From an uncultured Prevotellaceae bacterium (GTDB taxonomy: Bacteria > Bacteroidota > Bacteroidia > Bacteroidales > Bacteroidaceae), in contig CAMJZV010000005.1 in NCBI GenBank assembly GCA_946410305.1, positions 62,001-126,000 on the forward strand: a stretch of 64,000 bases of DNA, in the 5' to 3' direction. Positions 35,701 to 43,862 of this stretch are shown here, piece by piece. A program made the position numbers and the translations under genes. Under the pieces are notes generated by a model. It was not told the origin of the DNA, did not search any database, and worked only from the letters and a program-made list of their open reading frames with translations. The stretch's first letter is position 1, and every line of letters starts with the position of its first letter.

Positions 35701-36168
35701 GGCATAAACCTCGCCCTCTACTGCTGAGAACCAGAACGTGTCGCTGAACGTATAGATGAGGGCACCCACCATAGCGGAGGCCTCAATGGCTATCCATTTA
35801 TATAAAGGTATATCCTTCAGCGTTACTGCGTTGCGGAAATCCTCCTGTTTGATGAGCAGGCGGCGTACCAAGTGCGAGATGGTCCAAAACAGGAACAGTA
35901 TAGTGGCTGCCGATAACAGCGCACTCATCATGTTCACCATGAGAGCCACCTGTGAGGGGTCGCTGGCAAACTGAGAGAACAGATTGGCTGTCAGCATGAA
36001 GAACGGTGCACCGGGTGGGTGACCGATTTCCAGTTTGTAGCCTGTAGAGATAAATTCCGGACAATCCCAGAAGGATGCTGTGGGTTCAACGGTGGAGCAA
36101 TACACAAAAGCAGCGATGGCAAAGGTCAGCCAGCCCAATATGTTGTCCACGATTCTGAATTGTTTCAT
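32761..36168 (-). CDS. DUF2723 (TMEM260-like) large membrane protein
   Basis: A 1135-residue protein with about 12 membrane helices in the N-terminal 700 residues and a soluble C-terminal region with TPR-like helices. The N-terminal SFWDCPEFISTGYKLEIGHP then PGAPFF (near 32-57) is the DUF2723 hallmark. The family includes eukaryotic TMEM260, an O-mannosyltransferase with a GT-C fold, so a bacterial glycosyltransferase role is plausible. I chose ATG 36168 (MKQFRIVDN); a -7 box TACCTTTG (36210-36203) lies 35 bp upstream. It is coupled to the deacetylase gene, which suggests a joint role in glycan modification. Confidence 0.85.
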   Translation of the reverse strand: MKQFRIVDNILGWLTFAIAAFVYCSTVEPTASFWDCPEFISTGYKLEIGHPPGAPFFMLTANLFSQFASDPSQVALMVNMMSALLSAATILFLFWTISHLVRRLLIKQEDFRNAVTLKDIPLYKWIAIEASAMVGALIYTFSDTFWFSAVEGEVYAYSSAFTAVVFWLILKWEDQADQPHADRWLVLIMYMTGLSIGVHLLNLLCLPAIVLVYYYRKFPIDDPKRDLKGSLFALFISVVILAAVLYGVVPGIVQVGGWFELFFVNVLGCPFNTGEIIYIFLLVATIIWAIYETYNDKAPKRQNAAFLLAVAMLGIPFYGHGYSAVIIGIVVLVILWFILGYQVKVSGQKPKALVSARIKNTSLLCMLMLMIGYSSYALIVIRSSANPPMDQNSPEDIFTLGEYLGREQYGQRPLFYGPAYTSQVALEKDGEYCKPVMKKGDPVWQRKEKASPDEKDEYFVVRTKDEYQYAQNMFFPRMYSSAHRGNYESWMGEISGREEMYDRCGEMISVKIPSQFENMRFFISYQCNWMYWRYFMWNFAGRQNDLQGNGELEHGNWITGFDWFDNWRLGDQSKLPDELKENKGHNVFYCLPLILGLIGLFWQSLGKHHNNIKDQTGIRQFWVVFFLFFMTGLAIVIYLNQTPSQPRERDYAYAGSFYAYAIWCGIGVAGIIELLKEKLKKVNLVALASIVSLACLFVPIQMASQTWDDHDRSGRYTCRDFGQNYLMTLQDKNNPIIFTNGDNDTFPLWYNQDVEGVRTDARVCNLSYLQTDWYIDQMRRPAYDSPSVPISWERIEYCAGTNEYVSIEPEMKEAVLDHYRQHPDEARQQFGDEPFELKNVLKYWVRSKNADLHMIPTDTLYMTIDKDAVRRSGMLMATDSIPDKMVISLKGKRALYKGDLMILEMLAQCNWERPIYVAVSVGDDNYINLGDNVITEGLAYRITPFTTTHEGRPISGVKNFDTEKTYDNVMHRFKFGGIDKPGIYLDETVMRMCYTHRRTMSKLALELMYEGKEKKAEEVLRYTEKMIPSFNVPHNYSSGSLDMARTWASLGHNKEALNIINKMWTNSVQYMKWFCSLEQYRFDAAKHDCLVNFYILEQLASLTEIVDKNTYDKQMKELTLLSNIFEQRGGKLYED

Positions 36169-36202
36169 TATCTGATTGTTGATTGATTTTCGTTCCAACC
36201 TG

Positions 36203-36210
36203 CAAAGGTA
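36203..36210 (-). promoter_or_regulatory. -7 box of the DUF2723 gene
   Basis: Minus strand TACCTTTG; the -33 position falls in the heptamer array 36219-36250, so the repeat replaces normal promoter DNA. Confidence 0.5.
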
Positions 36211-36218
36211 ATATTTAT

Positions 36219-36250
36219 AATGAAGAATGAAGAATGAAGAATGAAGAATT
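36219..36250. repeat. 7-bp array (ATGAAGA)
   Basis: ATGAAGA repeated four times without variation, then ATT; it overlaps the -33 region of the DUF2723 promoter. Confidence 0.9.
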
Positions 36251-36284
36251 TGCTGCAGCCTTGTTTTTTTTAACGTTTAAACAG

Positions 36285-36737
36285 CTATATAAACAGTTGT
36301 GCACCATATATCAGGACCAAGTAGCGCAGAAATTTTCCCAATGCGATGCTGGTCAGCGAGATGGGGATGTTGGCACGCATCAGTCCTAAGACGATAGTGA
36401 TTGCCGAGCCCAGCAGAGGTACAAAGGCAAAGAATCCCATCCAGGCGCCATGGCCTCCCATAAAGCGGGTTGCCTTGTCAAGGTCTTGCTGTTTGACATG
36501 CAGGTATTTCTCTATCCACTCTATCTTTCCCTGACGTCCTACGAAATAGTTGAACATACCACCAGCCACATTGCCGATAGTGCCATAGATGATGAGTCCC
36601 CATGGGTCTAATCCAGCAGCCAACAGTCCTGTCATTACCGCCTCGCTGGAGAACGGGAAGAAGGAACCGGCAATGAAGGCTGTAATCAGCATGCCCCAAT
36701 AGCCGTAGCTGATTAAGAGAGAGATGAGAAAATCCAT
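36285..36737 (-). CDS. YqaA/DedA-like membrane protein
   Basis: A 150-residue protein with four to five helices. SFFPFSSEAVMTGLLAAGLD (near 25-44), GNVAGGMFNYFVGRQGK and ARFMGG-type turns with FFAFVPLLGSAITIVLGLMR fit the YqaA branch of the SNARE-associated/DedA family. These proteins are linked to lipid scrambling and membrane integrity. The start overlaps the upstream membrane protein by 25 bp, indicating co-expression. Confidence 0.85.
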   Translation of the reverse strand: MDFLISLLISYGYWGMLITAFIAGSFFPFSSEAVMTGLLAAGLDPWGLIIYGTIGNVAGGMFNYFVGRQGKIEWIEKYLHVKQQDLDKATRFMGGHGAWMGFFAFVPLLGSAITIVLGLMRANIPISLTSIALGKFLRYLVLIYGAQLFI

Positions 36738-37651
36738 ATATTGTAGATGGTCAAAAGAAGCGTAGCACTGGTAATGACCAAGAAAGTGATGTTTGTCAAC
36801 TTGGTGGATGAGAGTGCTATAAAGTGGGCTATCAACGGTGAGGTGTTGAGAATCATGATGAGCAGCATGGCATTAAAGTGCTGTGGCTGCAAAAACAGAA
36901 AAAGAAAGGCTGCCAGATCCATCCAGATAAAGAAGCCAAAGAACATGCGGATGCGTATCTTGTCTAGGTAGCTTTTATGGATGTGATGTACAATGCCGAT
37001 AATGGCCAGTAGGCTGACCAAAGCCAGTGTAGCCTTTTGGCTGTCGCTGATGCCATATAGGTTGAAGGGCTCTTCAAAGACAGTCAGCGCTGTAAAATGA
37101 TTGATGATAGTTGAATAGTCCTGCTGATAAAGCAGCCATGTTATGTAGAACCAGTAGGGTGTCAGCAGTCCTAACAGTGATGCTATCCAGGTTCGCCATG
37201 ACAACGACATGATGTTGGTAATCATCATCAGCCAGATAAGTGGCAAGAAGAACAGTACATGGATGTAGGCTATCGATGCCAAACCGAAAGAGAGGAAGGC
37301 ATAATAGGTGATTCCTGCTGAATCTTTGTTCTGGTAGGTGGTAAACAATAGTAGGATAGATGCTGCCAGAGACATCATCATGGAGGCTTCATGGAGGGCA
37401 GGGAAGAGAAAACATGCACAACAGGTTAATGCCAGGAACGCACTGCTTACCATACGTGAGAAAATGCGTATCAGCGCATTGATGTTGTTGAGCTCTACCA
37501 TCAGATAGGTGGTGATGCCATAGCATACCAGCTCCCACCACCAATGATGGGTCAGTATGCCACAGAAGAGCCACACCACCACGGCATAAACCGTAGTGGC
37601 GGGCATGGTTATCTTGCTTTCTGCAATCCTATTCTGTAACAGTTTCCTCAC
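36713..37651 (-). CDS. Polytopic membrane protein of unknown function
   Basis: A 312-residue protein with about nine hydrophobic segments and no catalytic motif that I recognise. The annotated start at 37651 would be GTG and lies within a heptamer array; an ATG at 37603 (MPATTVYAV) directly precedes the first membrane helix and is an equally good choice. It overlaps the YqaA-like gene and probably works in the envelope. Confidence 0.7.
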   Translation of the reverse strand: MRKLLQNRIAESKITMPATTVYAVVVWLFCGILTHHWWWELVCYGITTYLMVELNNINALIRIFSRMVSSAFLALTCCACFLFPALHEASMMMSLAASILLLFTTYQNKDSAGITYYAFLSFGLASIAYIHVLFFLPLIWLMMITNIMSLSWRTWIASLLGLLTPYWFYITWLLYQQDYSTIINHFTALTVFEEPFNLYGISDSQKATLALVSLLAIIGIVHHIHKSYLDKIRIRMFFGFFIWMDLAAFLFLFLQPQHFNAMLLIMILNTSPLIAHFIALSSTKLTNITFLVITSATLLLTIYNIWIFSSLS

Positions 37652-37676
37652 TATTCGTTATTCACTATTCATTAGC
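37647..37676. repeat. 7-bp array between purD and the membrane gene
   Basis: TCACTAT, TCGTTAT, TCACTAT, TCATTAG in register, covering the upstream start of the membrane protein. Confidence 0.75.
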
Positions 37677-37686
37677 GAAGCGCCTT

Positions 37687-38973
37687 CTATAGGTCTGCTC
37701 CTATGTCGCGACGGAAATATCTGTCAGTAAACTGAATCTTTTGGGCCTCCTCAAATGATTTCTGCAGTGCCTCACTCTTGTTCTTTCCATACGATGACAC
37801 AGCAATGACGCGTCCACCATTTGTAACGATTTTCCCGTCCTTGAGTGCGGTACCTGCATGGAAGACAATGCTGCCATCAACCTTGTCAATGCCACTCATC
37901 TCATAGCCTTTCTGGTATGCCTGAGGATAACCGCCGCTGACCAGCATGACGCAGACGGCGGCACGCTCGTCGAACTCAATGGCGCGCTGATTAAGATTGC
38001 CAGCTGCCACACCCTCAAAGAGGTCTACAATGTCACTCTTCAGGCGGAGCATAACGCTTTCCGTCTCTGGGTCGCCCATACGGCAGTTGTATTCGATAAC
38101 GTAGGGCTCGGGCTCACCTGTCGGTGTGTTTGTGCGGTTGATTAGACCGAAGAAGATAAAACCTTTATAATCGATGCCATCGGCTTTCAGTCCCTCCACG
38201 GTAGGACGAATGATGCGGTTTTCTACCTTCTGCATCCATTCCTTGGTAGCGAAGGGGACAGGGCTGACAGAGCCCATACCACCGGTATTCAGGCCAGTGT
38301 CTCCCTCACCAATGCGCTTATAGTCTTTAGCCTCGGGCAGTATTTTGTAGTGGTCGCCATCAGTGAGTACGAAGACGCTACACTCGATACCACTCATAAA
38401 CTCCTCGATGACCACGCGACTGCTGGCATTGCCGAACATGCCTCCCAGCATCTCCTGCAGTTCCTTCTTGGCTTCGTCGAGAGTAGGGAGGATGAGAACA
38501 CCTTTACCGGCACAGAGACCGTCGGCTTTCAATACGTAGGGAGCCTCGAGGGTTTCTAGGAAGGCTAAACCTTCCTGCACGTGTTCGCCGTCGAACGTCT
38601 CATAGCGGGCTGTCGGAATATTGTGACGCATCATGAATGCTTTAGCGAAGTCCTTAGAGCCTTCTAATACTGCACCAGCCTTTGATGGACCTATGACGGG
38701 GATGTTCTTCGTGCGTTCGTCGACCTTCATGTCGTCGTAGATACCTTTTACCAATGGGTCTTCTGGTCCGACAACCACCATGTCAATAGCTTTGTCGACA
38801 CAGAATTGCTTGATGGCCTCGAAGTCGTCTGCCTTCATGGCAACGTTCTCTCCGCAATCTCCTGTGCCACCATTGCCTGGTGCAATGTACAGTTTCTCAC
38901 ACTTCTCACTCTGAGCAATTTTCCAGGCCAGCGCATGCTCGCGTCCGCCACTGCCTAAAAGTAGTATTTTCAT
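37687..38973 (-). CDS. purD: Phosphoribosylamine--glycine ligase
   Basis: A 428-residue ATP-grasp enzyme of purine synthesis (PRA + glycine + ATP to GAR). The N-terminus [19 protein letters not shown] and [16 protein letters not shown] is diagnostic; [13 protein letters not shown] (ATP-grasp), [19 protein letters not shown] and GFIFFGLI follow. I chose ATG 38973 (MKILLLG); the longer frame upstream runs back through an octamer array and serB. The gap to serB is almost entirely that array. Confidence 0.97.
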   Translation of the reverse strand: MKILLLGSGGREHALAWKIAQSEKCEKLYIAPGNGGTGDCGENVAMKADDFEAIKQFCVDKAIDMVVVGPEDPLVKGIYDDMKVDERTKNIPVIGPSKAGAVLEGSKDFAKAFMMRHNIPTARYETFDGEHVQEGLAFLETLEAPYVLKADGLCAGKGVLILPTLDEAKKELQEMLGGMFGNASSRVVIEEFMSGIECSVFVLTDGDHYKILPEAKDYKRIGEGDTGLNTGGMGSVSPVPFATKEWMQKVENRIIRPTVEGLKADGIDYKGFIFFGLINRTNTPTGEPEPYVIEYNCRMGDPETESVMLRLKSDIVDLFEGVAAGNLNQRAIEFDERAAVCVMLVSGGYPQAYQKGYEMSGIDKVDGSIVFHAGTALKDGKIVTNGGRVIAVSSYGKNKSEALQKSFEEAQKIQFTDRYFRRDIGADL

Positions 38974-38990
38974 TGTTTTTATTGTTTTTT

Positions 38991-39026
38991 CCGATATTTC
39001 GAGGTTTCGATATTCCGATATTTCGT
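38991..39026. repeat. 8-bp TCGA array between serB and purD
   Basis: CCGATATT, TCGAGGTT, TCGATATT, CCGATATT, TCG in 8-bp register; the same family as the arrays around birA and pyrH. Confidence 0.85.
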
Positions 39027-40258
39027 TATAGTTTACCTTGTTCTCCAAGATAGCTGTCCTTGAAGCCGAGGAAATAGAGCACGCCATCCAATCCGATGGT
39101 GTTGATGCTCTGCTTGGCATTCGCTACCACACGGGGCTTGGCGTGGAAAGCAATACCAAGACCGGCCTCACTGATCATGGGCAGGTCATTGGCACCATCA
39201 CCTACGGCGATAGTCTGTGCCAAATTCACTTTCTCTACCTGTGCGATGAGCTTGAGCAACTCGGCCTTACGGTGACCGTCTACAATCTCACCGACATAAC
39301 GGCCGGTCAATTTACCGTCTTCACCTACCTCCAATTCGTTAGCATAGACGTAGTCGATGCCATAGCGGCGCTGTAGGTATTCGCCAAAGTAGGTGAAACC
39401 ACCCGAGAGGATGGCAATCTTATAGCCACAGGTTTTGAGAATGCTCATCAGTCGGTCAACACCTTCTGTGATGGGCAAGTGCTCGGCGATATCCTGCATG
39501 ACACTGACATCCAGGCCTTTCAGTAGTGCTACACGACGGGTGAAACTCTCCTTGAAGTCAATCTCACCGCGCATAGCACTCTCTGTGATGGCACGAACCT
39601 GGTCGCCAACACCGTTGCGCTCAGCCAGTTCATCAATACACTCTGTCTGAATCAGCGTAGAGTCCATATCGAAGCAGATGAGACGGCGCATGCGTCGGAA
39701 CATGTCGTCTTTCTGGAACGAGAAGTCTATCTCCATCTCACTCGACAGCTTCATCAGTTTGCGTTGCATCTCCTGACGGTTGATGGGTTCGCCACGTAGT
39801 GAGAACTGGATACAAGCACGGGTATGCTTGTCAAGTTGCTTGATACTCTTTCTACCTGTCAGACGCAGAATGCTATCGATGTTCAGTCCCTGATCGGCAA
39901 GAATGCGTGTGGCAGCCTCTATCTGGCGTGCCTCCAACTGACGACCCAACACCATGAGGATGTAACGGTTCTTGCCCTGGTGACCAACCCAGTCTTCATA
40001 TTCGTCATCACTGATAGGTGCAAAACCGATGTTGACACTCAACTCAGTGGCCTTGAACAGTAACTCTTTCATGGCCAGTCCAGACTTCATCTCGTCGATA
40101 CGCATCAAAATGCCCAGCGACAAGGTGCTATGGATGTCTGCCTGACCGATATCTAGAATCTGAGCATCGTACTTGGCAAGGATGCCCATTACTGCGGCTG
40201 TCAGTCCAGGACGGTCTTGTCCTGTGATACGAATTAAAATCTGCTCCTCTTTCATCAT
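39026..40258 (-). CDS. serB: Phosphoserine phosphatase with N-terminal ACT domains
   Basis: A 410-residue SerB. Residues about 1-170 contain two ACT-like domains ([19 protein letters not shown] at 9-27, and [10 protein letters not shown] near 109), expected to bind serine or other amino acids. The HAD domain has [19 protein letters not shown], then [10 protein letters not shown] and [16 protein letters not shown]. It removes phosphate from phosphoserine in serine synthesis. Starts at 40258 or one codon later (MMKEEQ). It lies 6 bp after the peptidase gene. Confidence 0.95.
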   Translation of the reverse strand: MMKEEQILIRITGQDRPGLTAAVMGILAKYDAQILDIGQADIHSTLSLGILMRIDEMKSGLAMKELLFKATELSVNIGFAPISDDEYEDWVGHQGKNRYILMVLGRQLEARQIEAATRILADQGLNIDSILRLTGRKSIKQLDKHTRACIQFSLRGEPINRQEMQRKLMKLSSEMEIDFSFQKDDMFRRMRRLICFDMDSTLIQTECIDELAERNGVGDQVRAITESAMRGEIDFKESFTRRVALLKGLDVSVMQDIAEHLPITEGVDRLMSILKTCGYKIAILSGGFTYFGEYLQRRYGIDYVYANELEVGEDGKLTGRYVGEIVDGHRKAELLKLIAQVEKVNLAQTIAVGDGANDLPMISEAGLGIAFHAKPRVVANAKQSINTIGLDGVLYFLGFKDSYLGEQGKL

Positions 40259-40264
40259 TATTCC

Positions 40265-42271
40265 TTATTTTAAGTAGTCTTCAAAATACTGTGTAATACG
40301 CTCATGCAGATGCACACTGGCATGGCCACGCATGTTGTGTTGTTCACCTGGGTAGGCAAAGAAATCTGGCTGGGTGCCAGCCTTGATGCAGGCGTCAAGG
40401 AACGACAGACAGTGCTGAGGTACAACGGTGTTATCGTTGTAGCCAGTGATAATCTGCAGTTTACCCTTTAGGTTCTTTGCTTTGTCAATGAGGCTGCTCT
40501 TGGCATATCCTTCTGGGTTGTTTTGAGGGGTGCCCATATAACGCTCACCATACATGACCTCATACCATTTCCAATCGATAACAGGACCACCGGCAACACC
40601 CACTTTGAAGACGTCGGGGTAGTTGAGCATCAGTGAGATGGTCATAAAGCCGCCGAAGCTCCATCCGTGAACACCCATTCTGTTGGCATCCACATACGGC
40701 AGACTCTTCAGATACTCCACACCCTTCATCTGGTCTTGCATCTCTATCTGCCCTAACTGATGGAAGGTTGCCTGCTCAAACTCCAGGCCGCGATTCTCTG
40801 AACCGCGATTGTCGAGGATGAACAGCACATAACCCTTTTGTGCCATATAGGTTTCCCAGGAACGACTGGCCCAGTGCCAGCTGGCTTCCACGTTGTGGGC
40901 ATGAGGACCGCCATAGACATAAACTACAGTGGGGTATTTCTTTGTGGCGTCAAAATCGTGAGGCTTTACCATACGGTAGTATAGGTCGGTCACGCCATCT
41001 GCTGCCTTGATGGTGCCACTCTCGAAGATGGGCTGCTCGTAGCCTTCCCATGGGTCTGCAGCTGTAAAGAGACGGGTCGCTTTAGCTGTCTGCGTAGAAA
41101 CGAGATTGATATTGCGTGGTACGTCAGGCTCTGTATAACGGTCAATGAGATACAGGCCACTCTCCGACAGTTCGCCTCGGTGTGAACCGCGACCATTGTC
41201 AAGCAGGGTACGCTTGCTCGTCTTAATGCTTACAATATAAATATTACGTTGAATAGCGTTCTTCTCGTTCGAGACGATGATGATGCTCTTGTCTTTCTTG
41301 TTAAAGCCCAGTACATCTTCAACGACCCACTGTCCCTTGGTCAACTGCTTCAGCAACTCTCCCTTATTATTAAATAGGTATAGATGGTTATATCCGTCGC
41401 GCTGACTCTGCATCATGAACTTCGTATCATCCCATGGTAGGAATACGATGGGATGCATCGGTTCTACATATTTGTCGCTGGTCTCGCGATAAAGTTCGGC
41501 GATGCGCATGCCTGTCGTGGCATCGTAGCTGACGAGTCGGCAGTCGTTCTGAGCGCGGTTCAGCTCAAACATGTAAATAATCTTGGAGTCGGGGCTCCAG
41601 GCAATGTTGGTGAAGTAGATGGGGGTAGAGGTGGCGACAGAGTCACCGCATACGGAACCAACAGGCGTCTTGAGATAGACGGTCTTGTCGGTATTGATGT
41701 CATAGACGCCGACTGTCACCACGTGGGCATTCATGCCTGCCATAGGGTATTTGTCGGGCTCGTAGGTGGCTTCGCGAGGGAAAATATTCACCTGCGGATA
41801 GTCGGTCACCATGCTCTGATCCATGCGGTAGAACGCCAGACGTTGGCCATCAGGGCTCCAGAAAGTTCCTTTGTTGATGCCAAACTCATTTCTGTGTACG
41901 GCAGAACCGTACACAATCTCGCGGCTGCCGTCAGTGGTCAGTTGGTGTTCCTTGCCCTGTGCATCAACAACATACAGCTGATGGTCCTTGATGATTGTTG
42001 TGGCTTTTGCACTGCCTTTCCGTTCGTTGTTCTCGTCGTCGGTAAGGGGACGGATGTCTTTGCCTGTTTTCTTGTCAACGAGGAAACACTGCTCCTTGTC
42101 GATACGTACCAGCTCGTCGCCCCACCATGCATACCATTTGTTTTCTGGCTGCAGGTTACGGTAGTTGTTGCCACCGAAGTTCAGGTCTTCCAGGGTGAAG
42201 AGTTTTTTTTCTTGGCCACTCATGGACAGTGTTGTGCAAAGTAACAATAACAGAAACTTAATCTTCATCAT
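40265..42271 (-). CDS. S9-family prolyl (DPP-IV-type) peptidase
   Basis: A 668-residue exported serine peptidase. It starts MMKIKFLLLLLCTTLSMSGQ (signal peptide), has an N-terminal beta-propeller (about 40-420) and a C-terminal alpha/beta hydrolase. The nucleophile lies in GVHGWSFGGFMT, the acid in GYNDNTVVP, and the base in GEQHNMRGH. It would release N-terminal dipeptides in the periplasm. I place the start at 42271 (or 42268). The longer open frame upstream is the antisense of rlmL's repeat tail. It overlaps the rlmL stop by about 14 bp. Confidence 0.92.
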   Translation of the reverse strand: MMKIKFLLLLLCTTLSMSGQEKKLFTLEDLNFGGNNYRNLQPENKWYAWWGDELVRIDKEQCFLVDKKTGKDIRPLTDDENNERKGSAKATTIIKDHQLYVVDAQGKEHQLTTDGSREIVYGSAVHRNEFGINKGTFWSPDGQRLAFYRMDQSMVTDYPQVNIFPREATYEPDKYPMAGMNAHVVTVGVYDINTDKTVYLKTPVGSVCGDSVATSTPIYFTNIAWSPDSKIIYMFELNRAQNDCRLVSYDATTGMRIAELYRETSDKYVEPMHPIVFLPWDDTKFMMQSQRDGYNHLYLFNNKGELLKQLTKGQWVVEDVLGFNKKDKSIIIVSNEKNAIQRNIYIVSIKTSKRTLLDNGRGSHRGELSESGLYLIDRYTEPDVPRNINLVSTQTAKATRLFTAADPWEGYEQPIFESGTIKAADGVTDLYYRMVKPHDFDATKKYPTVVYVYGGPHAHNVEASWHWASRSWETYMAQKGYVLFILDNRGSENRGLEFEQATFHQLGQIEMQDQMKGVEYLKSLPYVDANRMGVHGWSFGGFMTISLMLNYPDVFKVGVAGGPVIDWKWYEVMYGERYMGTPQNNPEGYAKSSLIDKAKNLKGKLQIITGYNDNTVVPQHCLSFLDACIKAGTQPDFFAYPGEQHNMRGHASVHLHERITQYFEDYLK

Positions 42272-43733
42272 TGTCGAAACGTCTGTTGTTCTTTCTCTTG
42301 TCAAATCCGCGACCACCCTTGTTGAACTTTCTAGAGTCTCTGCTATCTCTGTTGTCTCTGGAATATCTAGAACCTCTAGAGTCTCTAGAATCCCTAGAAC
42401 TTCTAGCATCTCTTGATTCTCTTGCATCCTTGCGCTCGAAGCTATGGAACTTGAAGTTGCGGATGTCTGCCTCTGCATTCTCCTCCTGTTCGTCAAGGCG
42501 TTTCTTGAACTCGCGGTTCTGCTTGAAGCGGCGCTTCTCGGCCATCTTCTGCTTTTCTTCTTCTGTCTTGACAGTGCCACCCTCAGCACGGAAGTCCTTA
42601 ATCTTGCCGTCAAACATCTGGTATTTGCGGAACTCACACTCCAACGAACCGTTGAAGACAGGAATCTTGATAGAAGGCTTCAGACCAATCTGGTCAAAGC
42701 ATTCCTCACGATATGACAGTATCCATGCGTCGTTGCCTGTAAACTCATGCTTCAGGCGTTCACCAATCATCTTGTATGTTCCCAGCAGGTCGGGTGTGGA
42801 AATACGCTCGCCATAGGGTGGGTTGGTGACGATGATGCTCTTCTCCTTGGGTTTGGTGAAGTTCTTGAAGTCCTGTTCTGTGACAGTGATGTCACTGGTC
42901 AGACCAGCGGCCTTAGCATTGAGACGTGCCGTGTTGACAGCCTTGATGTCGACATCATAACCATAGATGTGGTGGTGGAACTCACGTTCCTGTGAGTCGT
43001 CATTGTATATCTTGTCGAAGAGGTCTGCATCGAAGTCGGGCCATTTCTCAAAAGCAAATTCCTTGCGGAACAAGCCTGGTGCCATGTTACGGGCAATGAG
43101 GGCTGCCTCGATGAGCAGGGTACCAGAGCCACACATGGGGTCGATGAAGTCTGTGTCGCCCTGCCAGCCTGTCATCATAATCATACCAGCAGCCAGCACT
43201 TCGTTGAGTGGCGCCTCTACTGATTCCTGACGGTAGCCACGACGGTGCAATGATTCACCGCTAGAGTCAAGACACAGCGTACACTGGTCTTCTGCAATAT
43301 GAATGTGCAGACGGATGTCGGGATTGGAAATGCTGATATTGGGACGCTTGCCTGTGCGCTCGCGGAACTGATCGACGATGGCGTCCTTGACCTTATAGGC
43401 TACAAACTTCGAGTGGCGGAATTCCTCAGAGAATACCACTGAGTCTACTGCAAAGGTCTTGTCGGGGGCAATATACTCGCTCCAGTCAATATCTTTTACG
43501 CCTTCATAGACGTCATCAGCAGAGAGTGCACGGAAGTGCTTGATAGGTTTCAGAATACGTATTGCGGTGTGCAGTTGGAAATTAGCGCGATACAAGAGCT
43601 CCTTATCGCCCTTGAAAGATACCATTCGGCGTCCTACTTGTACGTCGCTTGCGCCCAGTTGCGTTAATTCCTTCGCTAAGACAGGCTCTAGGCCCATAAA
43701 GGTCTTGGCGATGATTTCAAATTGCTGTGCCAT
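42258..43733 (-). CDS. rlmL: 23S rRNA guanine methyltransferase (RlmL-like) with repeat tail
   Basis: A 491-residue cytoplasmic methyltransferase. The N-terminal THUMP region (about 40-160) precedes the Rossmann methyltransferase with DFIDPMCGSGTLLIEAALIA (SAM loop) and IIVTNPPYGERI (catalytic NPPY). This covers the RlmL half of the E. coli enzyme; the RlmK half is absent, as usual in Bacteroidetes. The C-terminal 60 residues are a low-complexity Arg/Asp/Ser tail (RDSRDSRGSRYSRDNRDS), encoded by a 9-bp array, then basic GRGFDKRKNNRR. The start ATG 43733 (MAQQFEII) has a promoter 28 bp upstream. Confidence 0.92.
   Translation of the reverse strand: MAQQFEIIAKTFMGLEPVLAKELTQLGASDVQVGRRMVSFKGDKELLYRANFQLHTAIRILKPIKHFRALSADDVYEGVKDIDWSEYIAPDKTFAVDSVVFSEEFRHSKFVAYKVKDAIVDQFRERTGKRPNISISNPDIRLHIHIAEDQCTLCLDSSGESLHRRGYRQESVEAPLNEVLAAGMIMMTGWQGDTDFIDPMCGSGTLLIEAALIARNMAPGLFRKEFAFEKWPDFDADLFDKIYNDDSQEREFHHHIYGYDVDIKAVNTARLNAKAAGLTSDITVTEQDFKNFTKPKEKSIIVTNPPYGERISTPDLLGTYKMIGERLKHEFTGNDAWILSYREECFDQIGLKPSIKIPVFNGSLECEFRKYQMFDGKIKDFRAEGGTVKTEEEKQKMAEKRRFKQNREFKKRLDEQEENAEADIRNFKFHSFERKDARESRDARSSRDSRDSRGSRYSRDNRDSRDSRKFNKGGRGFDKRKNNRRFDNDED
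42328..42430. repeat. 9-bp array encoding the RlmL RDS tail
   Basis: About eleven units of TCTAGAGTC-type nonamers in register (on plus), each encoding Arg-Asp-Ser or a variant. Units vary mostly at silent or conservative positions. Confidence 0.85.
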
Positions 43734-43760
43734 TATGTAAGTTTGTATATAAATATGGTG

Positions 43761-43792
43761 CAAAGGTAGTGCAAACAGAGCAAAAAACCAAA
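43761..43792 (-). promoter_or_regulatory. Promoter of rlmL
   Basis: Minus strand TTTGG (43792-43788), a 19-bp spacer, TACCTTTG (43768-43761), then a 27-bp leader. Confidence 0.7.
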
Positions 43793-43809
43793 GAATTTTG
43801 AATTTTTCT

Positions 43810-43840
43810 TTGGATTTAAGATTCTTTTTTGTAACTTTGC
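43810..43840 (+). promoter_or_regulatory. Promoter of the sensor kinase gene
   Basis: TTTG (43810-43813), a 19-bp spacer, TAACTTTG (43833-43840), 22 bp before the ATG. It is back-to-back with the rlmL promoter. Confidence 0.7.
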
Positions 43841-43862
43841 GCATTCATAACTACTTAGCTGT

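Noticed and set aside
38974..39120. A longer purD start
   Set aside because: The extension is serB antisense-frame and octamer sequence; the family N-terminus [10 protein letters not shown] begins at 38973.
42272..42637. A 122-residue N-terminal extension of the S9 peptidase
   Set aside because: It is the rlmL repeat tail read in another frame; a signal peptide starts at 42271 (MMKIKF), and rlmL is clearly real.
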